Source: Amantichitinum ursilacus
Lineage (GTDB): Bacteria; Pseudomonadota; Gammaproteobacteria; Burkholderiales; Chitinibacteraceae
Direction: 5' to 3'
Length of the DNA: 64,000 nucleotides
NCBI RefSeq assembly: GCF_001294205.1
Contig: NZ_LAQT01000002.1
Coordinates: forward strand, 62,001-126,000
In this document: positions 8,149 to 16,823 of the stretch, in pieces
Numbering within the stretch: the stretch's first letter is position 1
How the letters are laid out: each line of letters begins with the position of its first letter
Made by a program: the position numbers and the translations under genes
The notes under the pieces: generated by a model
What the model was told of the DNA's origin: nothing
What the model saw: only the letters and a program-made list of their open reading frames with translations
Database searches by the model: none

Positions 8149-8664
8149 TCAGCGCACGCGCCCGCCGCCGGTGGGCCATTGCGCAAACTTCCATTCCTGG
8201 TAGTTATCTTTGTTGGCAAAGCCCACATAGCTGGCCGGAAAGTTATCGCGCTTCAGCGGCTTGTCCATCGACTTGCTGTACACGCCCATAAAGCCGCCAC
8301 CGGGCGCGGCGATATACAGCCAGTCTTCGCCGGTAATCGGGTCTTTATACGCATGGCGCAAAAACCGGCGTGGAAACGGCACGCGGTTATCGCTGATCAG
8401 ATCATCCAGCGAATGCGGATATTGCATGGCATTGGCGTTGCCCTGCTCGGTGTAATGCTTGATGGCCATGCGGATTTCGTCGCCTTCGGCCAGCAATTGC
8501 GTTTCTTTCATGCGGCGGATGCGCGTTTGCCAGACGTCGGCCACTTCCGCCAGATAGATGCCGGTAATCAGCACCATCATCAATGCCCACGCGTAGGCAA
8601 AGCCGCGCTGGCGCGTGCCCGACGCCTGGGCGTGCTTACCAGTCTTTGAAATTGCTGCCGTCAT
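8149..8664 (-). CDS. Minor pseudopilin-like protein lacking Glu5
   Basis: Last gene of the secretion operon. A 171-residue product has a short basic N-terminus, then RQRGFAYAWALMMVLITGIY, a prepilin-like hydrophobic helix. Position 5 after the presumed G|F cleavage site is Trp, not the Glu of major pilins, a feature shared with GspK-type tip pseudopilins. A coiled region RRMKETQLLAEGDEIRMAIK follows, then a globular domain with DPITGEDWLYIAAPGGGFMG. The start is uncertain: ATGs at 8682, 8676 and 8664 are in frame and all overlap the upstream gene; I use 8664 for the shortest overlap. It probably caps or initiates the pseudopilus. Confidence 0.7.
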   Translation of the reverse strand: MTAAISKTGKHAQASGTRQRGFAYAWALMMVLITGIYLAEVADVWQTRIRRMKETQLLAEGDEIRMAIKHYTEQGNANAMQYPHSLDDLISDNRVPFPRRFLRHAYKDPITGEDWLYIAAPGGGFMGVYSKSMDKPLKRDNFPASYVGFANKDNYQEWKFAQWPTGGGRVR

Positions 8665-9013
8665 GCGCCTGTCCATCCGCACCGCTTTTAACGTCGTACA
8701 CGCCGGTGCCGTTTTCGGGCGCCGTCACCACCCAGCTATCGCGCTTGCCGGTGATGGGGTCCAGCGGCACTTCGCGCAGATATTTTTTGCTGACCAGTTC
8801 GTCCAGGTTATCGGGATAGCGGCCGGTGTCGGCATCAAACTTGTCGATGGCGTCGCGCATGGCGATCAGGTTGTGGCGCAGCACCACTTCTTGCGCGCGA
8901 TCGGTTTGCTGAAAATAGCGTGGCACCACCAGCGTCAGCAGGCTGGCCATGATGGCCAGAACCACCAGCAATTCGATCAAGGTAAAGCCACGGCGCGAAT
9001 TACGACACAACAT
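8636..9013 (-). CDS. GspG-like pseudopilin
   Basis: A 125-residue type II secretion-like pseudopilin with the class III prepilin signal RRGFTLIELLVVLAIMASLL (cleavage after Gly, Glu at +5). A helix follows (RAQEVVLRHNLIAMRDAIDKFDADTGRYPDNLDELV), then a small C-terminal domain with DPITGKRDSW. It starts 3 nt after the upstream pseudopilin stop and its 3' end overlaps the downstream gene, so translation is probably coupled. Processing would need the prepilin peptidase encoded elsewhere. Confidence 0.85.
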   Translation of the reverse strand: MLCRNSRRGFTLIELLVVLAIMASLLTLVVPRYFQQTDRAQEVVLRHNLIAMRDAIDKFDADTGRYPDNLDELVSKKYLREVPLDPITGKRDSWVVTAPENGTGVYDVKSGADGQAHDGSNFKDW

Positions 9014-9016
9014 CGG

Positions 9017-9502
9017 TCACCACTGTCGATAAGGCACGCCGTTAAGACCGACGCCCTCGGATAAGGAGTAAACATCGTACACGTCGCGTCCTTCTTGCGG
9101 CGAGTCGGGCGGGCTGGCGTAGCTGCGCTTGCCCCAGGTTTCTTCGTTGCTGCGACTGGCGCAATCGCAAAACGGATCACGCGGCAAGCGGCGCAAAAAA
9201 TAAATCTTTTTGGCGGTCGGGTCTTTCAGGTCTTTTACGCCGTCCACTAGCAGGCTTAGCGTGGGCGGGTAGCCGGTTTCATCGATCGATTTGTTGATAC
9301 GGCCATCGTCCACGGCTTGCTTGTACGCATCGATGGCGGCGCGAATCTGCAGCAGATCGCGCTGCAGTTCCTCTTCGCGATTACGCTGCGCGCCGATCTG
9401 CCACAGCGGCAACGCCACCGTGGCCAGTACGGCCAGGATGGTGAGCGTCACCATCAGCTCGATCAGCGTAAAACCGCGCGTGCGCCGGGGCAGCGACGTC
9501 AT
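9017..9502 (-). CDS. Pseudopilin of the type II secretion-like system
   Basis: A 161-residue prepilin with basic leader MTSLPRRTR and the N-methylation signal RGFTLIELMVTLTILAVLAT (Glu at +5). An amphipathic helix EELQRDLLQIRAAIDAYKQ and a C-terminal domain follow. The latter contains RRLPRDPFCDCASRSNEETW, with two Cys that could pair. The ATG at 9502 lies 5 nt after the secretin stop; an in-frame TTG at 9511 overlapping that stop is an alternative. Second of three pseudopilin-type genes after the secretin. Confidence 0.85.
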   Translation of the reverse strand: MTSLPRRTRGFTLIELMVTLTILAVLATVALPLWQIGAQRNREEELQRDLLQIRAAIDAYKQAVDDGRINKSIDETGYPPTLSLLVDGVKDLKDPTAKKIYFLRRLPRDPFCDCASRSNEETWGKRSYASPPDSPQEGRDVYDVYSLSEGVGLNGVPYRQW

Positions 9503-9507
9503 GATCG

Positions 9508-11550
9508 TCAATGCCGCCCCATGGTGCCGCTCTTGGGCAACTGCGTTTCTTGCGCAGGCGCGGGGGGCGGCGTGGGTTGGGCGGGGGGAGGATTGCCCCC
9601 TTGTTGTTGCGGCTGCGGTTGCGGCACTTGCGGTTGCGGCGCCGGCTGGATCGGTTGCTGCACAATCGCCGGATTTTGCTGAATACCCGGGTTGCCCGCG
9701 CCACTGCCCGAGCTATCGATATTGACGGTGGATTTGCTGCGCAAGCGTAGCGGCTCAGTGGAAATCGAACCCTCAGTGCCGCTATCAAATTGCGTGATAT
9801 ACGAACTCGGCAGCGGCAGATTGCGCACCACGTGCGGCGTAATCAACAGCACCAGCTCGGTTTTGCCTTTTGACGTCGATTTGCTACCAAAAATGCGATC
9901 CAGCACCGGCACTTCGCCCAGCCCCGGAATGGCGCTGCCGCTGACCTGATCATTGCGGCTGAGCAAACCACCCAACACCTGGGTTTCGCTATCGCGCGAT
10001 GCCATCACCGTTTCGGCATGGCGCGTACCTACCTGGTACACGCGCAAGCCGGTTTGCGTGGTGATGGTGTCGACGATATTGGACACTTCCAGCGTCACTT
10101 TCATGCTGATATCGCCATCAATCGAAATGGTCGGCTCCACATTCAGCGTCAAACCGACGTCCTGGTAATTGACGTTTTCGCTGGTGACGCCATTGGACGT
10201 GGTATTGGTAATCACCGGCAAGCGATCACCAATCAATATCTTGGCTTTTTCTTTGTTTTTGACGCGGATATTCGGGCTGGCCAATACATTGGTATCGCCC
10301 TTGTCATGCGTCAGATTGGCGGTAATGGTGGGCGAGCCAAAATTGACCAGCACATTGCTGCGGTTAAACGCCGCCAGGTCGGCCAGACTCAAGGCGCCGC
10401 TATATGCGGTATTGGTGGTGGTCGTCGTGGTATCGGTGCCATTGGTGCCGACGGTAGCACTGATGGATTTGGGATATTGAATACCCAGATTCAACAAATC
10501 GGACGTGGTCACTTCGAGGATTTGCGCGCTGATATCCACTTCGGATTGCGGCAGATCAATCGCGGCAATCAAACGCTCGGCCACATCGATGGCTTCGGGC
10601 GTATCGCGCATCACGATCATGTTAAGCCGGTCATCGATATATACGTCGCGGGTTTTGACCATCTGCTTGAGCATGGCCAGCACTTGTTTGGGGTCGGCAT
10701 TGCCGACATAGAACGTGCGCATCACCAGATCTTTGTAATCGCGATCTTTATCCGGGCGCTTGGGGTAAATCAGGATCGTGTTTTCGTTAAGGATTTTTTT
10801 GTCGAGCTGATTGGTGGCCAGCAACAGATTGATGACGTCTTCCACCGTGGTATCGCGGGCAAAAATGGTGGTTTTAAGTTGCGGCGACACATCGCGATCA
10901 AAAATGAAATTGACCTTGCCGATGCGCGAAATAATGTCGAACACGCTGGTTAACGATTGATCGCGGAATTGCAGGCTGATCGGCGTGCGCAATGCCGCGG
11001 CCAATTGTGGCTTTAAGTTGGTGCGATTAAGCCGTGTCTGGATTTCGTCTTTAAGCCGGCGTGCCTGCAGATTGCGCGGATTGTCTTGCAGAATCTGGTC
11101 GACCGTCACCATCGCGTCTTCGGGATGTTCGGTCTTGATCGTGCCCGCGTACTTGAGCATCGAGGCGTGGCGCAAATCCATTTCGATATTGCTGACCACT
11201 TCTTTGGCGCGCAGATTGCCGCTGTCCCATTGCAATACATGCTGGAACGACGCGAGCGCAGTGGCGGTGTCGCCGGTGGCGCGCGCGGCATCGCCCTGTT
11301 TGATCAGGTTCTGCACATAAAACTGACGCTGGCGCTCAAAGGTGGCGCGCAGTTTGATGTCGTCCGGATTGGCGCGCAACTGGTCTTGCAACAGCTTGAG
11401 GCCGCCTTCGGGGTCGCCTTGCAGAATCATTTGCCGGCCCATTTCGGGCGGCGATTGCATACATGCGCTCAGCAGGGCCAGGGGCAGCACAATCGCCAGC
11501 AACAAACGTCGCGGCGGGCTCGAAAACAGGGGTAATGACGCACGCTTCAC
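9508..11550 (-). CDS. gspD: Secretin (GspD/PilQ superfamily) lipoprotein with N-terminal TPR region
   Basis: A 680-residue outer-membrane secretin. A lipoprotein signal LALLSACMQ is followed by a helical, tetratricopeptide-like region (about 35-175). Next is an N0-like domain (ISLQFRDQSLTSVFDIISRI), then N1-type repeats (RTFYVGNADPKQVLAML) and the secretin core (about 330-590: LGIQYPKS, VLASPNIRVKNKEKAKILIG, VGLTLNVEP, ELVLLITPHVV). The tail (about 610-680) is Pro/Gln rich, unlike the S-domain of classical GspD. It overlaps the upstream gene by 4 nt. The N-terminal helical region and tail resemble secretins of MSHA-type or otherwise non-canonical type II-like systems more than GspD of enzyme secretion. 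Confidence 0.9.
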   Translation of the reverse strand: MKRASLPLFSSPPRRLLLAIVLPLALLSACMQSPPEMGRQMILQGDPEGGLKLLQDQLRANPDDIKLRATFERQRQFYVQNLIKQGDAARATGDTATALASFQHVLQWDSGNLRAKEVVSNIEMDLRHASMLKYAGTIKTEHPEDAMVTVDQILQDNPRNLQARRLKDEIQTRLNRTNLKPQLAAALRTPISLQFRDQSLTSVFDIISRIGKVNFIFDRDVSPQLKTTIFARDTTVEDVINLLLATNQLDKKILNENTILIYPKRPDKDRDYKDLVMRTFYVGNADPKQVLAMLKQMVKTRDVYIDDRLNMIVMRDTPEAIDVAERLIAAIDLPQSEVDISAQILEVTTSDLLNLGIQYPKSISATVGTNGTDTTTTTTNTAYSGALSLADLAAFNRSNVLVNFGSPTITANLTHDKGDTNVLASPNIRVKNKEKAKILIGDRLPVITNTTSNGVTSENVNYQDVGLTLNVEPTISIDGDISMKVTLEVSNIVDTITTQTGLRVYQVGTRHAETVMASRDSETQVLGGLLSRNDQVSGSAIPGLGEVPVLDRIFGSKSTSKGKTELVLLITPHVVRNLPLPSSYITQFDSGTEGSISTEPLRLRSKSTVNIDSSGSGAGNPGIQQNPAIVQQPIQPAPQPQVPQPQPQQQGGNPPPAQPTPPPAPAQETQLPKSGTMGRH

Positions 11551-12107
11551 GGCGTTCCTCCGACGGGCAGTGTCTGCACCTGATTCAGCGGTAAATAGGT
11601 AAACGTAATGGCATCACGCGTTACCTGATCGACGCGGTAAATCCCGAGCAGCACTTCTCCTTGTTGTATGCGGCCCAATGCATCGCAGCGAGCGCAGATC
11701 ACATATTGCTGACCACCCACTTCCACCACGATGCGGTCGTTGGCGCCCTCGTGCCAGCTGGCGATCACCTGAAACGGCAACGGCGGCGCCACCGGCTTGG
11801 GTGTGGGCGTGGGTTTGGGCGTTGGGGTAGGGGGCGGTGGCGGCGGTTGCCAGCTCTGGCGCGGAAACAGATCCACCGCGCTGGCGGCGCTGGCGCCACT
11901 GGCGTGCGCCGCCGTGGCCGAGGCATTCATCACCGCGGCCACATGCGCCAGTGCGGCTTCGCTGGCGATGGACGCAATGGCGTGGCTGCGCGCGCGCACC
12001 GGCATCGCGCCCTCGGCGTTTTCATCTTCGTTACGGCCTTGCCACCACGCGTATCCGGTCAGGATGACGGTAATGGCCAGCACAATCTGCAGCGGGCGCG
12101 ACAACAT
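11547..12107 (-). CDS. GspC/PilP-like inner-membrane protein with Pro-rich linker
   Basis: A 186-residue bitopic protein with an N-terminal transmembrane helix (about residues 6-22, LQIVLAITVILTGYAWW) and an Ala-rich periplasmic stretch. A proline linker of PTPKP repeats (about 88-110) follows, then a small beta domain with VICARCDALG (a CxxC pair) and LLGIYRVDQVTRDAITFTYL. The layout matches GspC/PilP proteins that bridge the inner-membrane platform to the secretin, and the next gene is the secretin. As I recall, equivalents in Burkholderiales operons carry the odd label secretion system X translation initiation factor. Assignment is by position and architecture. Confidence 0.7.
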   Translation of the reverse strand: MLSRPLQIVLAITVILTGYAWWQGRNEDENAEGAMPVRARSHAIASIASEAALAHVAAVMNASATAAHASGASAASAVDLFPRQSWQPPPPPPTPTPKPTPTPKPVAPPLPFQVIASWHEGANDRIVVEVGGQQYVICARCDALGRIQQGEVLLGIYRVDQVTRDAITFTYLPLNQVQTLPVGGTP

Positions 12108-12634
12108 CAGCGCACCTCCGTCAGATAGCTCAGCGTGAGTTGCGCGGTCAGGTTGTCGTCGCCGATCTGGCTGCGACTGAACATCAGCGACTCAACGCGC
12201 ACGCCGGGCAGCGCCTGTAGATCGGCAACCAGGCCGCGCAGGTCGGGGTAACGACCTTGCGCCGGAAACTGAATACCAAAGCGCATCAAGTGGCCGTCAC
12301 CTTCGCTGACCGATTTGTATTCGCTTTGGGTGATGGCGACATGGTGCGCGTTGGCCATCTCGGTCAGCTGGCGCAGCATGTCGGTAAATTGATCGGGCGT
12401 ATCCAGCGGCGCGGGCGCGGCGGCTGCGGCGGCGCTGGCCTGGGCTGCCAGGCGCAACTGATGGCGCGCGCTATCGATGGCGATTTCGCGCCGGTCCAAG
12501 TCCTGACTGACCGGCACCACTTGCTGCCGATAAATCAACCAGCCCGCCAGCATCAGCGCCAGGCCCACCCAGCCCAGCAAGCCGGCCTGGCGCGGCCATT
12601 GCCGCATCCACCATAACAAGCGTGCGCTGTTCAT
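12107..12634 (-). CDS. PilO/GspM-like assembly protein
   Basis: A 175-residue bitopic inner-membrane protein. A transmembrane helix at about residues 18-36 (LLGWVGLALMLAGWLIY) is followed by a coiled-coil DLDRREIAIDSARHQLRLAA. The C-terminal ferredoxin-like fold contains FGIQFPAQGRYPDLRGLVAD and ends in a beta strand (TAQLTLSYLTEVR). This is the PilO/GspM architecture: the protein pairs with the PilN-like product of the preceding gene to form the platform. It overlaps both neighbours by 1-4 nt. Confidence 0.78.
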   Translation of the reverse strand: MNSARLLWWMRQWPRQAGLLGWVGLALMLAGWLIYRQQVVPVSQDLDRREIAIDSARHQLRLAAQASAAAAAAPAPLDTPDQFTDMLRQLTEMANAHHVAITQSEYKSVSEGDGHLMRFGIQFPAQGRYPDLRGLVADLQALPGVRVESLMFSRSQIGDDNLTAQLTLSYLTEVR

Positions 12635-13158
12635 CGGCGCACCTCGCGCCAGGTAAATTCCAGCTGCGATTGCGTGGGCTTGAACGGATCAACCACCTTC
12701 AGGCCCTGATGCGCAAACGTTACTTTGCTCACGCGCGGATCGCTGGTCAGGTTGTCGACCAGGCTGAGCGTGTCTTCCAGCGTGCGCGATTCCAGCTCCA
12801 GCTTGATGTCATGGTCGGCGGTGACCACTTCGAGTTTGGTCAGGCCGATATCGTTGCTCCAGTATTCCTCCAGCAAAGCCAGCGCCGGGATCGGGCTGAC
12901 CAACTGGCCTTTGCGGATGGCGGCGACTTTGTCATTCATCGGCGTTTCTTTGCGGGCGGCTTGTTGCGCCTGGTCTTGTTTCTTTTTCAGCCAGGCCACG
13001 TCGTCTTCGCGATCCGACACTTGCTGTTGGCGTTGCCGCACGATGTCTTGCTGTGCCAGCGCCCACAGGATGACCACCACGCCCAGGGCAACCAGCACCA
13101 GGCCGATCCATGGGGTGGTGCTGGGCTTGCGCTGGAAATCAAGTTGCACTGGCTTCAT
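12631..13158 (-). CDS. PilN-like assembly protein
   Basis: A 175-residue bitopic protein with a short cytoplasmic tail MKPVQLDFQRKPSTTPW. PilN proteins use this region to bind PilM. A transmembrane helix (about 18-36, GLVLVALGVVVILWAL), a coiled-coil (QRQQQVSDREDDVAWLKKKQ) and a periplasmic domain follow. It corresponds to PilN or the C-terminal half of GspL. Start and stop overlap the neighbours by 4 nt, a sign of tight translational coupling. Confidence 0.78.
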   Translation of the reverse strand: MKPVQLDFQRKPSTTPWIGLVLVALGVVVILWALAQQDIVRQRQQQVSDREDDVAWLKKKQDQAQQAARKETPMNDKVAAIRKGQLVSPIPALALLEEYWSNDIGLTKLEVVTADHDIKLELESRTLEDTLSLVDNLTSDPRVSKVTFAHQGLKVVDPFKPTQSQLEFTWREVRR

Positions 13159-13988
13159 GCCGCCACCTCGACTGCGGCACGCAGATCTATCGGTTGGCTA
13201 AAGCGCGGATGCACGCCGCCCAGCCACTGGATCGGGCCTTGGCCGGACAAGCTGGATAGCGGGATATCGGACGAGCTGACGTAAATTTGCGCCGGCATGG
13301 TTTCGCCACCCAGCACCGCGGCGTCGCGCACCAGCGCGGTAATCTGATCGGCGTCGGGCGCGTGGTGGGGCGGCGTGGCGTACGGCTGGGTAATCACGCT
13401 GTGCCAGCCTTTGTTAAAGAACAAACAGGTGGCGTATTCGGCTTCCAGCAACACCAGTACAAATTCCCGCGCCTTCAGCCTGGCGTGATGTCGGTTGATT
13501 GCGGTAATCAGCAGCGGCTCGCACTGGCTTAGCCGCAATTTGCTGGCGCGCGCCATTTCGTACACGGTCTGGAACAAACCCTGGTCCACCGCCGCCGCCA
13601 GCCGCGCCTGGCCAAAACCGCCGGGGGCGACGCGAATGCGCCAGGTGTCGGTGGCCACGCCATATTGCTGCGCCAGCAATACGCGCGCGTAGCCTTCCCA
13701 ATCGGCCTCGCGCTTGAGCGATGTTTGCCATGGCATAACGGCATAACGCACCCACGGTGCGCCCATCAACAAATGCAGTTGATCCAGCCCCAGGCTGCCG
13801 CGCGGCGCGTGCGCCAGCAATTGCTGCAAGCGCAACACGGCGTCATCGCCCACCGGTTGCACGGCGGCATGGGCGCGGTGCAATTGCGGCGTGCCTTTTT
13901 TCTGCCCGACGTTGATCCGTGGCCCGCTGGCGAGCAACACGTGGCGGCGGGTCAGCCAGGCGGTGTGCTCAATCCACAAACGTGACAC
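13155..13988 (-). CDS. PilM/GspL-cytoplasmic-like protein of the secretion operon
   Basis: A 277-residue soluble protein encoded between gspE and the pilN-like gene, where type IV pilus and type II secretion operons carry the actin-like PilM or GspL cytoplasmic domain. A stretch near residues 140-190 (FQTVYEMARASKLRLSQCEP) resembles the family pattern in which a helix precedes a Glu-Pro turn. I cannot see clear nucleotide-binding motifs, so the actin-like fold is an inference. It overlaps the gspE 3' end by 20 nt. It would link the GspE-like ATPase to the PilN-like protein. Confidence 0.6.
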   Translation of the reverse strand: MSRLWIEHTAWLTRRHVLLASGPRINVGQKKGTPQLHRAHAAVQPVGDDAVLRLQQLLAHAPRGSLGLDQLHLLMGAPWVRYAVMPWQTSLKREADWEGYARVLLAQQYGVATDTWRIRVAPGGFGQARLAAAVDQGLFQTVYEMARASKLRLSQCEPLLITAINRHHARLKAREFVLVLLEAEYATCLFFNKGWHSVITQPYATPPHHAPDADQITALVRDAAVLGGETMPAQIYVSSSDIPLSSLSGQGPIQWLGGVHPRFSQPIDLRAAVEVAA

Positions 13989-15627
13989 GATTTACTTCCT
14001 GCAAAGTGGTTTCGCCGCGCGCCACAACGGCCATCGCGGCCTGGCGCATGCTTAAAAAGCCCAGACTGGCCGCCAGTTGTTTGACTTCGACCGCAGGCGC
14101 GCGGCCGGCAATCGCTTGTTTCAGTTCGTCGTTAAGGCGCAAGACTTCGGCGATGGCTTTACGGCCCAGATAACCGGTGCCACGACAATGGTTACAGCCG
14201 GTGCCTTTGCGAAAGCGCCAGTGCGCGGTTTGTGCGCGCGTGACGCCCGAGGCCTCTAACAGTTCGTCGTCGGGTGCATCGTCGGTGATGCAATGCGGGC
14301 AGATCTTGCGCACCAGCCGTTGCGCCACCACGCCAATCAGCGCATCGACAAAGCTGTTGGGCTCCACGCCCATATGCATAAAGCGGTCGAGTACGGAAAA
14401 CACGTTGTTAGCGTGCACGCTGGTTAACACCAGGTGGCCCGTTAGCGCCGCTTGCACGGCGATATTGGCGGTTTCGCCGTCACGGATTTCGCCGACCAGA
14501 ATCTTGTCGGGGTCATGCCGCAAAATGGACCGCAACCCACGTGCAAAGCTCAGGCCTTTTTTATCATTGACCGGAATCTGCAGAATGCCTTGCAACTGGT
14601 ATTCCACCGGGTCTTCGATGGTGATGATCTTTTCTTCGCCGGTGTTGATTTCCGACAGCGTGGCGTACAGCGTGGTGGATTTGCCCGAACCGGTGGGGCC
14701 CGTCACCAGCAGCAGGCCATACGGCTCGGTGGCCAGGCCGCGGATATTGGCCATGGTGCTGTCGTCAAAGCCGAGAATATCCAGGCGCAGTTGCTTGAAG
14801 GCATCGCCGCCGTTTTGCTTGTCCAGAATCCGCAGCACCGCGTCTTCGCCATAAATCGACGGCATGATCGAGACGCGGAAATCCACATCGCGGCCATTGG
14901 CCAGCACTTTAAAGCGACCATCCTGCGGAATACGGCGCTCGGAGATATCCAGATCGGCCAATACCTTGATGCGCGAGATCACCTGTTCGGCGGTCTCGAC
15001 GCCGTTGGCGCCGCCGATATGCAATAGCACGCCATCGATCCGGTATTTGATCGACAAGCCGGTGGCGGTGCTTTCCAGGTGGATATCGGAGGCCTTGGAT
15101 TTAAGACCGTCGTACAGCGTGGAGTTGACCAGCCGCACCACCGGCGAGGCATCGCGCGCGATGGCGGCCAGCGAGATTTCGGTAACGCCTTCGTTGCCGG
15201 TTTCGGCATCGGGGCCCGCCTGCATCTGGTCCATGGCGCGATGCGAGGTCTCGAAACTATCCAGCCATGTGCGCACATCGGAGAAATGCGCAAACGCCGT
15301 CACATAGCTGACGTTAAGCCGCTGCTGCGCCCAGTTGCGCGTGATGCGATCAAACGGATCGCCCAATACCAGGCGCAGATGGCCTTCGGTGTCTTCGACC
15401 AGCACACATTGGCGGCCGACGGCTTCGGCATAGGGCAGCAGATCGTAGCGCGGAAACTGCGCGGTCAGCTCGTCGCGGTCCAGCGCAGGCAGGCCCAGAA
15501 AACGGCTGATTTCGGCGCGATAAGTGAGGTCATCCAGCCCCAGCGTTTGCTGGATTTGCAGCGGCAAGGCAGCGTCGGTCTGGGTCTGGCGCAGATGGTT
15601 GATCAGTTCGAGCGTTAGCGCGGTCAT
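13969..15627 (-). CDS. gspE: GspE-like secretion ATPase
   Basis: A 552-residue type II secretion/type IV pilus assembly ATPase. An N-terminal GspE-N-like region (about 1-130) precedes the ATPase core. Visible motifs are Walker A GPTGSGKSTT, an Asp box IITIEDPVEYQL, Walker B ILVGEIRDGETA and the His box LTGHLVLTSVHANN. The zinc-binding C-M type module is present as two Cys pairs, KICPHC and GCNHC, about 35 residues apart. It would hydrolyse ATP to drive pseudopilus growth. It overlaps gspF by 4 nt. Confidence 0.95.
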   Translation of the reverse strand: MTALTLELINHLRQTQTDAALPLQIQQTLGLDDLTYRAEISRFLGLPALDRDELTAQFPRYDLLPYAEAVGRQCVLVEDTEGHLRLVLGDPFDRITRNWAQQRLNVSYVTAFAHFSDVRTWLDSFETSHRAMDQMQAGPDAETGNEGVTEISLAAIARDASPVVRLVNSTLYDGLKSKASDIHLESTATGLSIKYRIDGVLLHIGGANGVETAEQVISRIKVLADLDISERRIPQDGRFKVLANGRDVDFRVSIMPSIYGEDAVLRILDKQNGGDAFKQLRLDILGFDDSTMANIRGLATEPYGLLLVTGPTGSGKSTTLYATLSEINTGEEKIITIEDPVEYQLQGILQIPVNDKKGLSFARGLRSILRHDPDKILVGEIRDGETANIAVQAALTGHLVLTSVHANNVFSVLDRFMHMGVEPNSFVDALIGVVAQRLVRKICPHCITDDAPDDELLEASGVTRAQTAHWRFRKGTGCNHCRGTGYLGRKAIAEVLRLNDELKQAIAGRAPAVEVKQLAASLGFLSMRQAAMAVVARGETTLQEVNRVTFVD

Positions 15628-16796
15628 TGCATGCTCCCGGCTAGCTGGAAGATCGGCATATATAAAAGGAAGACGATGGAGCCGATCATCACGCCGATGA
15701 TCAGCATCAGAATCGGTTCAAACAAACGGGTAAACATATCGATGGCGCGGTCGAGTTCTTCATCACAAAACTGCGCGGCGCGTTCGGCCATGGTGGCCAG
15801 CTCGCCGCTTTGCTCGCCCACGCGCAACAGGCGCTCGGCCACGGGCGTGGTCAGGCCATAACGCGGCAAGGTGGCGGAGACGGTCTGGCCCGCCTTGATA
15901 TCGACCAGCGCACGCGTTAACGCCAGGCGCATCGGGGTGGGCAATAACTGCGCGGCCAGTTCCATCGCGGCTACCACCGACAAGCCGCCCGACAACAACA
16001 AGCCGACCGTGCGATAAAAGCGGGTGAGGGAAAACAGGCGACGATAGCCATCCAGGCTGGGCAAGCGCCAGAACGCTTCCAATAAAGCGGCCTGCACTGC
16101 GGGCGTACGCAACAACACAATCGCCAGCGCGATGGTGCCGACGATGCCGGCAAACAACACCGGGCCATGGTCATGCACCAGATTGCCCCACCACAGCAGC
16201 ACGGCGGCGGCAAAGGGCAGGTCTTTCATGCTGGCGTAAATCTGGCTGAATTTGGGAATCACATAAAACAGCAAAAACAGCATGATGCCGCTGCCGATGC
16301 TGATGATGACGGCCGGGTAAACCAGTGCCGAAATAATCTTCTTTTTGACCGAAGCCAGCCGCGATTCGTAATGGTGGTAGCGCTTGAGCGCATTGGCCAG
16401 GTGGCCGGTCTTTTCGGCCGAGCCCACGGTGGCGATATACAGTGGCGGAAAATGCTCGGGCATCTGGCTGAGCACGCGCGACATCGGCAGACCTTGATAC
16501 AACCCGTCAATCAGCCGCGACAACACCACGCGGTTGCCATCGGCGGCGGCTTTTTCTTTGAGGGTTTCCACCGCCTCGACCAGCGTCAGGCCAGCTTCGA
16601 GCAGCGCGATCAGCTCTTGCGTAAACAGCGAGAGCGCAAATTCACTTTTGCGAAAGCTGACCCGATGCTGGGCGTGCGCCGACACCAGCTCAAGCCCCTG
16701 CGACGACAGGCGCTGCTTGAGCTCGGCTTCGTTGGCGGCCTCCAGGTCCAGCTCTTGCAGCAAGCCGGCCTGGAGCGCTTTGACTTTGTAGCGCAT
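15624..16796 (-). CDS. gspF: GspF-like inner-membrane platform protein
   Basis: A 390-residue polytopic platform protein with two T2SF domains. The first is cytoplasmic (about 60-170, FTQELIALLEAGLTLVEAVE). A transmembrane segment follows near residues 158-180 (IISIGSGIMLFLLFYVIPKF), then a second segment, the second cytoplasmic domain (FYRTVGLLLSGGLSVVAAME) and a final helix (LMLIIGVMIGSIVFLLYMPI). It recruits the ATPase and couples it to pseudopilin assembly. It lies 27 nt after gspG with no strong ribosome site, so translation may depend on the upstream gene. Confidence 0.94.
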   Translation of the reverse strand: MRYKVKALQAGLLQELDLEAANEAELKQRLSSQGLELVSAHAQHRVSFRKSEFALSLFTQELIALLEAGLTLVEAVETLKEKAAADGNRVVLSRLIDGLYQGLPMSRVLSQMPEHFPPLYIATVGSAEKTGHLANALKRYHHYESRLASVKKKIISALVYPAVIISIGSGIMLFLLFYVIPKFSQIYASMKDLPFAAAVLLWWGNLVHDHGPVLFAGIVGTIALAIVLLRTPAVQAALLEAFWRLPSLDGYRRLFSLTRFYRTVGLLLSGGLSVVAAMELAAQLLPTPMRLALTRALVDIKAGQTVSATLPRYGLTTPVAERLLRVGEQSGELATMAERAAQFCDEELDRAIDMFTRLFEPILMLIIGVMIGSIVFLLYMPIFQLAGSMQ

Positions 16797-16823
16797 GGCT
16801 AGGGGTCAGTGACGCGGGCTGCG

